From assembly GCA_038318085.1 (NCBI GenBank), contig JBBQBV010000049.1:1-23464 (forward strand): a stretch of 23,464 bases of DNA, written 5' to 3'. Under the pieces are notes generated by a model. The model ran no database searches and was not told the DNA's origin. It saw only the letters and a list, made by a program, of their open reading frames with translations. The DNA comes from DATLGB01 sp038318085 (lineage in GTDB: Bacteria; Actinomycetota; Thermoleophilia; Solirubrobacterales; Solirubrobacteraceae). A program made the position numbers and the translations under genes. Below, piece after piece: positions 17,101 to 23,363 of the stretch (the first letter of the stretch is position 1; every line of letters starts with the position of its first letter).

Positions 17101-17706
17101 GCGCTGCGGGCCAAGGTCGACTGCGCCTGCTCCGACGTCGCGGAGCGCAATGACGGCGAGTGGGTGAAGATCGGGGGCATGGTCGCCGCGGCCAAGAAGA
17201 TCCGCACGCGGGCGGGCTCGACGATGATGTTCGCGACCGTCGACGACCTCGAGGGCTCGGTCGAGCTGCGCGTCTTCGAGAAGACCCTCGCGGCGGCCGA
17301 GGGCGTGCTCGCGGAGGACAACATCGTGCTGATCCGCGGCAAGGTGGACCTGATGGAGGCCGGCAAGGTCTGCGTGCTGGTCACCGAGGCGACGCTGTTC
17401 GCCCCCTCCGAAGCCGAGATCGCGCACGCCAGGGCGGCGGCCGCCAAGCATGCGGAGCGCGTGGCGGTCCCGCTCAAGCTGCCGCTCGACGCCGCGCGCC
17501 TGCCCGCGACGGTCATCGACGACCTCAAGCGCCTGCTCGCCGAGCACCCGGGCGACACCGAGGTCGTGCTCGAGGTCTCGACCTCGCACGGCGCCCGCCG
17601 CCTGAAGCTCGGCGCGGGCTTCACCGTGACCCGCTCGACGCGGCTGCTGTCGGAGTTCGAGCACCTCGTCGCCGCTGCGGCGCTGCCCGAACCCGTCAGC
17701 GTCTGA
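14182..17706 (+). CDS. dnaE: DNA polymerase III alpha subunit
   Basis: Replicative polymerase of the DnaE1 type, 1174 residues, the usual length. The N-terminal PHP domain has HLHVHSEYSLLDGA and ALTDHGVMNG with its metal-type histidines. The palm carries GPGRGSAAGSIVSYAL (355-370) and the catalytic aspartates Asp397 and Asp399 in MPDIDIDF, with a third acidic site in the LKMDFLGLRNL region. Fingers, beta-clamp and helix-hairpin-helix parts follow (IRFGLDAVKGVGYAAVEAI), then an OB fold near 995-1060 (VKIGGMVAAAKKIRTRAG) and a C-terminal tail. Stop at 17704-17706. The gene appears to stand alone; it faces nfo across a 361-base gap. Confidence 0.97.
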   Translation: MSPPSCAHLHVHSEYSLLDGACKIDALAARAAAFGQPALALTDHGVMNGAVELVAAASKHGVKPIVGLEAYFVDDRTVHEGRVERNHLTLLAESDAGYRNLVKLSSGGFLEGLHRGKPGVDMQLLSRHADGVICLTGCLASRSSRRIVDGRLDEARAHLDELVQVFGPQDVYFEIQKNQIPEQDVVNDAIARFAREMGRSLVATADVHYLRKEDHEHHAALLCVQTKSTLEAPKMSFDTNEFYLKSSEEMEESFTAFPGAVRTSLEIAERVNVEIELGRQLIPRFACPDGLGEPEYLRRLVEAGLRERYGDPPPAAAVDRMNSELGVIERMGFCGYFLIVHDFVDHAKSNGIAVGPGRGSAAGSIVSYALRITDVDPLRYDLLFERFLNPERVSMPDIDIDFSVRGRERVMRYVIAKYGADRVAQIITFGKMFPRAATRDAARVLGYDYGKGDALAKLIPDPIMGRAPSFAECLKPGTDLAAEVGRDPDAKRIVDVAQGLEGIVRNASIHAAAVVISDRPLTDIAPLQLADGGTDANGTKIYRTVTQYSMKPIEALGLLKMDFLGLRNLDVIEDALDIIERSTGARPDMATLPLDDAETYAMLARGDSVGVFQFESEGMREALKRVAPTEFDDLIALSALYRPGAMDQIPTYARGKKHPESVTYLDERLRAITESTKGVILYQEQSMQIAKSLAGFSGAKADDLRKAIGKKNREAMAQLKPEFFEGCRRTGTSQGTIEQLWATNERAADYSFNRSHAACYALISYRTAWLRATYPAEYMAALISSVMDTKDKVPFFVAQAEQMGIEILPPDVNLSDHEFMVVEGNIRFGLDAVKGVGYAAVEAIKKARESESGHFVSLWDFCERVDARTVNKKAIEALIKCGAFGSTGATRKGMLEILESAQAAGQKSQLDAQIGQSSIFDLAGFGDDAGRGSQRPSHPPIPTDEHDRQTLLAMEKESVGLFISEHPLKAVREALRAKVDCACSDVAERNDGEWVKIGGMVAAAKKIRTRAGSTMMFATVDDLEGSVELRVFEKTLAAAEGVLAEDNIVLIRGKVDLMEAGKVCVLVTEATLFAPSEAEIAHARAAAAKHAERVAVPLKLPLDAARLPATVIDDLKRLLAEHPGDTEVVLEVSTSHGARRLKLGAGFTVTRSTRLLSEFEHLVAAAALPEPVSV

Positions 17707-17717
17707 ACCGCCGCGTC

Positions 17718-17739
17718 AAAAAGCGGGCGCCGCGCCCGT
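17718..17739 (-). terminator. Intrinsic terminator facing dnaE
   Basis: Read on the minus strand, a 7-bp GC stem with a three-base loop (17739-17723) is followed by five T residues (17722-17718). It would stop leftward transcripts coming from nfo before they run antisense into dnaE, whose stop lies 11 bases away. On the plus strand no T-run follows the stem, so it is a weaker stop for dnaE. Confidence 0.55.
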
Positions 17740-17877
17740 TACATGGGTTGAAGCACGAGAGCAACGAAGCCTTGGCTCGCCGAGCACATCGTCACGGATG
17801 ACGCAGCCGCAGCGGACGCGGGAACGACACCGAACGACTCGGGCTCGGGAGCCGCCCCCTGGCGAAGCGACTCTCAC

Positions 17878-17909
17878 GGCGGCGTCACCGTCCCTGCGGT
17901 GGCGCCGCC
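17878..17909. terminator. Strong 13-bp hairpin between dnaE and nfo
   Basis: GGCGGCGTCACCG (17878-17890) pairs with CGGTGGCGCCGCC (17897-17909), 13 bp with a single G-U pair and a six-base loop TCCCTG. No T-run flanks it on either strand. Stable hairpins without a U-tract between convergent genes are often proposed as terminators or mRNA-end stabilisers in GC-rich actinobacteria; that role is inferred here. Confidence 0.45.
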
Positions 17910-18067
17910 TAACCCTTTCCTGAGGGCCCGCGCAAGAATGATCGCGCGGCCGGATGCTGCCCAGAACGCTTCGCCGGATCGCCACTCGAGGGATTTGCAC
18001 GTGGCGGAGCCACGCGCTTCACCCTCGTGCGGCGCCCGGCTCGGTTCTGGACCGCCCCGACCGGGCG

Positions 18068-18943
18068 CTAAGTCTTGCGCGACCCCTTGCGCGCCGCGAG
18101 GCCCCGCTCGCGCAGCGCGCGCATGCGGCGGATGTCCTCGACCTCGGCCTGCTTGCCCTCGAAGCCCGGGCCCTCGAACAAGGCGGGCAGCCCGTCGAAG
18201 GCCGGCTCGGAGAGAAACGCCGCGCAGCCGTCCTCGCCGATCTCCCCGGTGCCCAGCGGAGCGTGGCGGTCGCGGTTCGATCCCAGTGCCGTGACGGAGT
18301 CGTTGACGTGCAGCGACCGCAGGCGCCCGGCGCCGATCTCCTCGTCGAACGCGGCGAGCGTCCCGCGGATCGCCTCGGCGCTGCGGACGTCGTAGCCCGA
18401 GGCGAGCAGGTGGCAGGAGTCCAGGCAGACGCCCAGCCGCTCGCGGGCGCCGGCGGCGTCGATCAGCGCGGCCAGCTCGGAGAACGAGCGCCCGAGCGTC
18501 CCGCCCGTGCCCGCCGTGTTCTCCAGGTGCAGCTGGCAGTGGTCGGACTCGGCCAGCGCCTGCCGGATCACCACGCCGGCCCGGGCGATCGCCTCCGCGA
18601 CGTCGCCCTTGAGGGCCGAGCCCGCGTGCAGGACGACGCCGTCCGCGCCGATCGCGTCGCCGACGCGCAGCGAGTGCGTCAGCGAGATCCGTGACTTCTC
18701 GGCCAGCGCGGGATCGTCGGAGGCGCAGTTGAGCAGGTAGACGGCGTGGATGAGCACGCTCTGGATGCGCGTCTGAGAGCGCGCCGCGTCGAAGGCCGCG
18801 AAGTCCTCGTCGGCATACGCCGTGGGGCGCCACATCCGCGGGGACTGGTTGAAGATCTGGATGGCGTCGCACTCGCGCTCGAGCCCCCGGTCCACGGCCT
18901 TTGCGAGGCCCCCGGCGGGGGAGACGTGGGCACCGATCAGCAT
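18068..18943 (-). CDS. nfo: Deoxyribonuclease IV (AP endonuclease)
   Basis: Base-excision repair enzyme cutting at abasic sites, a TIM barrel with three zinc ions. The 291 residues show the metal-ligand blocks in order: GAHVSPAGGL at the start, LIHAVYLLNCAS, VVLHAGSALKGD, LHLENTAGTGGTLG, VCLDSCHLLASGYDV, HVNDSVTALGSNRDRHAPLGTGEIG. The C-terminus is basic (RGLAARKGSRKT). The ATG at 18943 is fixed by the conserved MLIGAHVS start; the frame stays open about 51 codons upstream inside antisense gltX but without family similarity. It diverges from gltX with 28 bases between the start codons. Confidence 0.96.
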   Translation of the reverse strand: MLIGAHVSPAGGLAKAVDRGLERECDAIQIFNQSPRMWRPTAYADEDFAAFDAARSQTRIQSVLIHAVYLLNCASDDPALAEKSRISLTHSLRVGDAIGADGVVLHAGSALKGDVAEAIARAGVVIRQALAESDHCQLHLENTAGTGGTLGRSFSELAALIDAAGARERLGVCLDSCHLLASGYDVRSAEAIRGTLAAFDEEIGAGRLRSLHVNDSVTALGSNRDRHAPLGTGEIGEDGCAAFLSEPAFDGLPALFEGPGFEGKQAEVEDIRRMRALRERGLAARKGSRKT

Positions 18944-18951
18944 CGCGCGGC

Positions 18952-18961
18952 AGGGTAACGT
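18952..18961. promoter_or_regulatory. Overlapping divergent -10 elements between nfo and gltX
   Basis: The ten bases contain TAACGT on the plus strand (18956-18961), ten bases before the gltX ATG, and TACCCT on the minus strand (18957-18952), eight bases before the nfo ATG. The two hexamers share the central TA step. The whole gap is 28 bases, too short for two ordinary promoters with leaders and ribosome sites. Inference from position. Confidence 0.4.
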
Positions 18962-18971
18962 CCCTGGCCGC

Positions 18972-20303
18972 ATGCGCGTCCGTTTCGCCCCCTCGCCGAC
19001 CGGCGCCCTGCACGTGGGCGGGGCCCGGACCGCGCTGTTCAACTGGCTGCTCGCGCGCGGAGCAGCCGGCGAGCTCGTGCTGCGCATCGAGGACACCGAT
19101 CGGGCCCGCTCGACGCCGGAGAACGTCGGACAGATCTTCGAGGCGCTCGAGTGGCTCGGGATCGACTACGACGGCGAGCCGGTCTTTCAGTCCGCGCGCG
19201 CGGGCCGCCACGCGGAGGTCATCGAGGGGCTCATCTCCGCCGGGCACGCCTACCGCTCGACGGCTGGGCCCGACGAGGTCAGGGCCTGGCGGGAGGCCCA
19301 CGGCAACCAGGGCTTCCGCGGCACCGACGAGGGCGCCGGCGCCGTCCGCCTGCGCGTCCCCGGCGCGGGCGTCACGATCGTCCGCGACGTCATCCGCGGA
19401 GAGAGCGAATTCCAGAACGCCCTGCAGGACGACCTCGTGATCGCCCGGGCCGACGGCACGCCCGTCTACCACGTGGCCGTGGTGGTCGATGACCTCGAAG
19501 CCGGCATCACGCACGTGGTCCGCGGCGCCGACCACTACTCCAACACGCCCAAGCAGCTGCTGATCCTCGAGGCGCTCGGCGAGCCGCCCCCGACCTACGC
19601 CCACGTCCCGCTGCTGCACGGCCCGGACGGCAAGAAGCTCTCCAAGCGCCACGGCGCCGCCTCGGTGCAGGAGCTGCGTGACGCCGGCTACCTGCCGGAG
19701 GCCGTGCGCAACTACATGTCGCTGCTCGGCTGGGGGATGGCCGACAACGAGGAGTCCTTCTTCACGACGGAGGATCTGCAGCGCGACTTCAGCCTCGAGC
19801 GCGTCTCGCGCTCGCCGGCCGTCTTCGACGAGCGCAAGCTGCGCTGGATGAACGGCCGCTACCTGCGCGAGCTGTCCGTCGAGGACCTGCAGGCGCGGCT
19901 CGAGCAGCGCCTCGGCCGCACGCTGCGCCGCGAGGTCGTCGCGATCACGCAGGAGAAGATCTCCACGCTGGACGAGTTCTGGCCCCTCACGCGCTTCTTT
20001 GAAGACGGGCCGACCGACGACCCGGCCGCGCGCGAGAAGATCCTCGGCGCCGAGGGGGCGACGGCCGCGCTCACCGCCGCCCGCGCGGCGCTCGCCGGCC
20101 TGAAGGCATGGACCGTGCCGGCCGTCGAGGACGCGCTGCGCGGAGTCGCCGAGCGCGAGCAGATCAAGCCCAAGCACCTCTTCCAGCCGATCCGGGTCGC
20201 GATCGCCGGAAGCACGGTGTCGCCGGGCATCTTCGAGTCGGTCGCCGTCCTCGGCCGGGAGGAGACCCTCGCACGCATCGACGGCGCTCTGCGCGTCTCC
20301 TGA
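18972..20303 (+). CDS. gltX: Glutamate--tRNA ligase
   Basis: Class I synthetase that charges tRNA(Glu), 443 residues. The signature VRFAPSPTGALHVGGARTALFNW places the HIGH-type motif at residues 14-17 (HVGG). The KMSKS-type loop is KLSKR (222-226) in DGKKLSKRHGAAS. Other family blocks are IEDTDRARSTPENV, HVVRGADHYSNTPKQ and the helical anticodon-binding C-terminus ending with LFQPIRVAIAGSTVSPGIFESVAVLGREETLARI. The ATG at 18972 is set by the conserved MRVRFAPSPTG; longer frames upstream are antisense to nfo. Whether it also misacylates tRNA(Gln), as in organisms using GatCAB, cannot be decided here. It is probably followed in the same transcript by the HDOD-LuxR gene, 67 bases on. Confidence 0.97.
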   Translation: MRVRFAPSPTGALHVGGARTALFNWLLARGAAGELVLRIEDTDRARSTPENVGQIFEALEWLGIDYDGEPVFQSARAGRHAEVIEGLISAGHAYRSTAGPDEVRAWREAHGNQGFRGTDEGAGAVRLRVPGAGVTIVRDVIRGESEFQNALQDDLVIARADGTPVYHVAVVVDDLEAGITHVVRGADHYSNTPKQLLILEALGEPPPTYAHVPLLHGPDGKKLSKRHGAASVQELRDAGYLPEAVRNYMSLLGWGMADNEESFFTTEDLQRDFSLERVSRSPAVFDERKLRWMNGRYLRELSVEDLQARLEQRLGRTLRREVVAITQEKISTLDEFWPLTRFFEDGPTDDPAAREKILGAEGATAALTAARAALAGLKAWTVPAVEDALRGVAEREQIKPKHLFQPIRVAIAGSTVSPGIFESVAVLGREETLARIDGALRVS

Positions 20304-20370
20304 AGGCCTGCATGTCGACTCGCTCAATCCTGGGTCTGCAGCTGCCGATAGACGGTCAAGAGGCGAGCCG

Positions 20371-21501
20371 GTGACCGGCGAGCCTCCCCAGCAGCCCCCT
20401 GCGAAACCGCCTTCCGGACTCTTGCCCGCCCCAGCCACAATCCGCCACGAGGCCACACCGGCCCACGTCGTCGGCCCGCCTCGTCCGGCCGGCCACGGCC
20501 AGCGCCTGACCGCCGCCTTCGACGCCCTCGAGCGCTTCCCGGCGCTGGCCGAGTCACGCAACCGCGTGCTCGCCCTGGTGTCCGCCGACCGCCCGTCCAC
20601 GGGCGACGTCGTCGCCGCGATCGAGTCCGACGTCGCGCTGGTCATCGCCGTCCTGCGGCTCGCCAACCAGATCGAGGGCGCTCGCCACGGCCGCGTCGAG
20701 AACATCGTCGAGGCCGTCGAGATCCTGTCCCCCGAGGCCGTGTCGCGCCTCGCCTCCACCGCCGAGACCTTCGAGTTCTTCGAGCGCGGCAAGACCTGGG
20801 ACGCGGCTCCCGAGCGCTTTCGCCTGCACGCGGTGGCCGTCCAGCGCGCCGCCGACCGGCTCGGCGCGCAGGCCGGCTACGCGCATCGCGACCGCCTGCT
20901 GGTCACCGCCCTGCTGCACGACGTCGGAAAGCTCGTGCTGATGCACGCCTACCCGGGCTACCCGCGCCAGGTTCACGGGCCGGCGCGCACGCCCGAGGAG
21001 CGCCTGCACTACGAGCGCCGGGAGCTCGGCGTCGACCACGCCCTCGTCGGCGGCGTGCTCGCCCGGCGCTGGAACCTGCCGAGCGTCGTCGCCTCCGCGA
21101 TCGAGCGCCACCACTCCGTGGACGCCGACGGCGACGCCGCCTTCGTCCGCCTCGCCGACATGGTCGCCCACTACGCGCAGGGCTCGCCCGTCAGCCCGGC
21201 CGAGCTGCTGCGCGCGGCCCGGACCGTCGGCTTCGGCCCCGCCGAGCTGCGCACCGTCCTGTATGACCTGCCCTACCCGACCTCCGCGCGTCCGCGCGCG
21301 ATCGAGCCGTGCCCGCTCTCCGGCCGCGAGGTCGAGGTGCTCAAGCGCCTCGCCCAGGGCATGGTCTACAAGCAGATCGCCCACGAGCTCTCGCTCTCGA
21401 CGAGCACCGTGCGCACCCACCTGCACAACATCTACGGCAAGCTCGGCGCGGTCGACCGCGCCCAGGCCGTGCTCATCGCGACCGAGCGCGGCTGGCTGTA
21501 A
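20371..21501 (+). CDS. HDOD domain protein with C-terminal LuxR-type DNA-binding domain
   Basis: Likely a signalling regulator, 376 residues. About 45 proline-rich residues at the N-terminus look disordered. An HDOD/HD-like helical domain spans about 50-290: ALERFPALAESRNRVLALV, then LLVTALLHDVGKLVLMHAYP with His183 and Asp184, IERHHSVDADGDAAFVRLADMVAHY and a glycine-poor tail. A canonical LuxR helix-turn-helix forms residues 312-376: LSGREVEVLKRLAQGMVYKQ, then IAHELSLSTSTVRTHLHNIYGKL. No receiver domain is present, so the HDOD part is probably the input. GTG start at 20371 has AAGAGG seven bases upstream. The stop overlaps the 3' end of the minus-strand vanZ gene by 29 bases. Target genes unknown. 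Confidence 0.9.
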   Translation: MTGEPPQQPPAKPPSGLLPAPATIRHEATPAHVVGPPRPAGHGQRLTAAFDALERFPALAESRNRVLALVSADRPSTGDVVAAIESDVALVIAVLRLANQIEGARHGRVENIVEAVEILSPEAVSRLASTAETFEFFERGKTWDAAPERFRLHAVAVQRAADRLGAQAGYAHRDRLLVTALLHDVGKLVLMHAYPGYPRQVHGPARTPEERLHYERRELGVDHALVGGVLARRWNLPSVVASAIERHHSVDADGDAAFVRLADMVAHYAQGSPVSPAELLRAARTVGFGPAELRTVLYDLPYPTSARPRAIEPCPLSGREVEVLKRLAQGMVYKQIAHELSLSTSTVRTHLHNIYGKLGAVDRAQAVLIATERGWL

Positions 21502-21727
21502 GCAGGTAGACGGCGAGGGCCACGCCCACGCCGTCGATGCACCAGTCCAGCGGCGAGGCGTGCCGGCCGCTGACGAAGCTCTGGTGGAACTCGTCGCTCG
21601 CCGCGTAGGCGAGCGCGATGCCGATCGCGATCGCCGGGCTGCGGGTCTGAAGGGCGCGCCACCACAGCAGGCACAGCAGCCCGAACTCGGTCATGTGCGC
21701 CCCCTTGCGCAGGATCAGATCCCAGAC
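21473..21727 (-). pseudogene. VanZ-like membrane protein, 3' part (interrupted)
   Basis: C-terminal 84 residues of a VanZ-family protein: VWDLILRKGAHMTEFG, then a hydrophobic segment (LLCLLWWRAL), AIAIGIALAYAASDEFHQSFVSGRHASPLDWCIDG and a last membrane segment VGVALAVYLLTA. The DEFHQ-F-GR-S-D-x-x-x-D pattern is the family hallmark. The reading frame is intact up to 21727 and then enters low-GC DNA. The first half is found at 23278-23373 in the same orientation. VanZ-like proteins are mostly of unknown function; this is not evidence of glycopeptide resistance. Its 3' end overlaps the HDOD-LuxR gene by 29 bases, tail to tail. Confidence 0.85.
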
Positions 21728-21773
21728 CTTGCTTGCTTTTTTGAATTAGGTGTGTAATATTAAAACTAATCGA

Positions 21774-21800
21774 TTGTCAAACACATCGAGAGTTTATACA
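21774..21800 (+). promoter_or_regulatory. Possible sigma70-type promoter inside the insert
   Basis: TTGTCA (21774-21779) and TATACA (21795-21800) resemble -35 and -10 elements with a short 15-base spacer, about 60 bases before the first insert gene. AT-rich DNA makes chance matches likely, so this is weak. Confidence 0.25.
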
Positions 21801-21861
21801 TCATTTTGAAATAAAAATTTGATAACCAACCGGTCAACCTTAAAGAGAAGGACATAGTTTT

Positions 21862-22743
21862 ATGAGTAAGGACAAAGCTTTATCTGGATTAAATAAAAGC
21901 GAGGAACAACCTCGTTACGTTTCAAGTAGAGTAAGAAAAGGGCTTATGAGAGTCGCTATAGTTACGGCGGGGATGCTGCCCGCTTCTACCGGGGCCGGAG
22001 CCCAGTACTACCAACTTCCTCCTACAGGTGGCGAAGCTTCTACGGCAGCTTGTGACCCGCCTAGTCGCGACGCCTTCGCTTGTATTAATTACCTTAGCGA
22101 CCAAGCAAAACAAGCGACCGGCAATGATGAAGCCAATTATTACTATTTTGATGATCCCATACTGATAGCCCATAACATGCAAAAGCAATGTCCGATGGAT
22201 ACCCCCACCAGCTTCAACGTGTCTGAAAAGGGCCGTCGCATACGAGTCACACTTAATCTTGTGGACGGACGGGATGAGCGATCATTTGCTGCTAGACGAG
22301 CCACCACCACTGATCCCGATACCATCATGGCCGCCGGCGCTGTGATAGACTGCACGCTTGTAAACAAGGAGGAACTCAAAGTAATGCCAATGCTGCGAAA
22401 GTCAAAAAAGGCCAAGTTTCAGCCTTTTGGTCGCGCGGCAATAACGAAATCTAAGGACGGGATGGAAATTACCGGCTATGCATCCTCACGCTCACATCCT
22501 TCTCCCTATATTCCAGAACAGTACACAGCTAAGGGTACAGTACAGACAAAATACCGTGTGACGTCGCGCCAACGAAAACAAGGCTTGTTCGGTGTTAAGA
22601 TCATGCAGAAATACGGTACCCTCGAGCCGACGTACGGCCAGGAGAAAGGTTTCTGGAACCGGGTGTACGTGGTTAAGAGACTCAAGAAGAAGACTAACCC
22701 TAACGCGGTCACTGTCCAATCCACTAGCAAAAATGTGCACTAA
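21862..22743 (+). CDS. Hypothetical exported four-cysteine protein (insert gene 1)
   Basis: Unrecognised 293-residue protein. A charged, hydrophilic lead of about 26 residues is followed by a signal-peptide-like segment (GLMRVAIVTAGMLPASTGAGA) with a likely cleavage after Ala47 (AGA, then Gln48), so export is probable. The mature part has four cysteines (Cys64, Cys74, Cys110, Cys164), enough for two disulfides, and is rich in Tyr, Thr, Lys and Pro; the C-terminal 60 residues are strongly basic (KRLKKKTNPN). ATG at 21862 has AGAAGGA nine bases upstream, unlike the leaderless host genes. Codon use with many A/T-ending codons is foreign to the neighbours. The stop is TAA. No family or function can be assigned. 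Confidence 0.8.
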   Translation: MSKDKALSGLNKSEEQPRYVSSRVRKGLMRVAIVTAGMLPASTGAGAQYYQLPPTGGEASTAACDPPSRDAFACINYLSDQAKQATGNDEANYYYFDDPILIAHNMQKQCPMDTPTSFNVSEKGRRIRVTLNLVDGRDERSFAARRATTTDPDTIMAAGAVIDCTLVNKEELKVMPMLRKSKKAKFQPFGRAAITKSKDGMEITGYASSRSHPSPYIPEQYTAKGTVQTKYRVTSRQRKQGLFGVKIMQKYGTLEPTYGQEKGFWNRVYVVKRLKKKTNPNAVTVQSTSKNVH

Positions 22744-22776
22744 CCTCTATTTAACTAGCTAAAATGGAATCACTTT

Positions 22777-22803
22777 AGCACGAGTTTAAATAACTCTTGT
22801 GCT
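22777..22803 (+). terminator. Hairpin between the two insert genes
   Basis: AGCACGAGTT (22777-22786) pairs with AACTC (22792-22796) and GTGCT (22799-22803), giving ten base pairs with a two-base bulge and a loop TAAAT. It lies 34 bases after the stop of insert gene 1. Only short A/T runs follow, so it may be a weak terminator or an mRNA-end stabiliser. Confidence 0.4.
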
Positions 22804-22865
22804 TATAAGGACTGTTAGATACACTTAAATAAGTAACAGCTAACAATAAGGCGTCCGAACGAACA

Positions 22866-23363
22866 ATGTCCAAGGTTAAAAAAAATAGACAAACGCCTCT
22901 CAGTGTCCTTATGAACGTAGCGGCTATTTTACTGCTGGCCACTGTTGGCGTGTTGACGCTGACTAGCCTTATCCGGCTGAGCATGGACTGTACGACGGTG
23001 GTTAAAAAATCGCAGGCCTGGATAAATGACCATCGATATGCCCAAGCCTACAACCAGCTGGCACCGTACCGCAAAAAATGCGGCCAGGACATAGCGGAGA
23101 ACGAAACGACTAGTAGCAAAATAGACAAGCTTAACTTCCATAGCCGGCTGGCGGTAGCGGCCAATATGTCGGGCAAGAAAACTCTCGCCAAAGCTGAGGC
23201 GAATAAAGGTCTAGCGATTATGGACAAAGAGCTTCCTGGCGCCCAGGGTCAGTCCGTTCCACCACCTTATTTGATGCTCCCAGCCCGCTGGAGAGATGCG
23301 GCTGGGCGGACAGGAAGAAGATCAGCGCCATCAGCGCCAGGGGCGGCGCGAAGCGGGAGATGA
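22866..23363 (+). CDS. Hypothetical membrane-anchored protein, 3'-truncated by the insert junction (insert gene 2)
   Basis: Unrecognised. Native sequence covers about residues 1-138; the rest of the open frame (from about 23279) is host vanZ DNA read antisense and is meaningless. A short basic N-terminus (MSKVKKNRQT) precedes one transmembrane segment (about 11-38, LSVLMNVAAILLLATVGVLT). The outer part looks helical: AWINDHRYAQAYNQLAPYRKK and SRLAVAANMSGKKTLAKAEANKGLAI have the spacing of a TPR-like helical repeat, with Cys42 and Cys72 able to form a disulfide. The ribosome site is weak (AAGG, 14 bases upstream). Its true C-terminus is missing. It follows insert gene 1 by 122 bases on the same strand. 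Confidence 0.6.
   Translation: MSKVKKNRQTPLSVLMNVAAILLLATVGVLTLTSLIRLSMDCTTVVKKSQAWINDHRYAQAYNQLAPYRKKCGQDIAENETTSSKIDKLNFHSRLAVAANMSGKKTLAKAEANKGLAIMDKELPGAQGQSVPPPYLMLPARWRDAAGRTGRRSAPSAPGAARSGR

Larger units (their letters stand above)
17707..18067. other. Intergenic region between convergent dnaE and nfo, hairpin-rich
   Basis: No convincing gene, tRNA or riboswitch is seen. It holds three inverted repeats: a terminator-like one at 17718-17739, a strong 13-bp stem at 17878-17909, and a 9-bp stem with one mismatch at 17997-18017 (loop GGA). Short frames present on both strands lack ribosome sites and family resemblance. At 361 bases it is the longest gene-free stretch of the host DNA here, unusual next to gaps of 9-126 bases elsewhere. 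Confidence 0.6.
21728..23278. other. Low-GC insert of about 1.55 kb splitting vanZ
   Basis: Base composition changes sharply at both ends, from very GC-rich host DNA to DNA of about half GC with AT-rich gaps. The flanking host sequence reads as one VanZ-like protein when the insert is removed (32 residues, then 84). The insert holds one complete plus-strand gene and one that is cut at its right end. No transposase, integrase, terminal inverted repeat, att-like core or convincing target duplication is seen. CCCAG occurs at both edges (21721-21725 and 23279-23283), but collapsing on it would break the vanZ frame, so it is likelier a host repeat or microhomology. A real illegitimate insertion or a sequence artefact are both possible. 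Confidence 0.8.

Noticed and set aside
17707..18067. A tRNA or other structured RNA gene in the dnaE-nfo gap
   Set aside because: No acceptor-stem pairing or T-loop consensus fits; only isolated hairpins are seen.
18822..18971. Longer gltX start upstream
   Set aside because: The extra 50 residues are antisense to nfo and lie before the conserved MRVRFAPSPTG start.
17874..20792. Very long minus-strand open frame (over 900 codons) antisense to gltX and nfo surroundings
   Set aside because: Typical of GC-rich DNA, where the antisense frame of a biased gene stays open. Its translation is compositionally odd and crosses several real genes.
21728..23278. Insertion sequence, integron cassette or prophage remnant
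   Set aside because: No transposase, integrase, attC-like structure, phage protein or terminal inverted repeat could be found.
21721..23283. CCCAG at both insert edges as a target-site duplication
   Set aside because: Collapsing the two copies shifts the vanZ frame and removes the conserved tryptophan region, so the copies were probably both in the host gene; five bases also match easily by chance.
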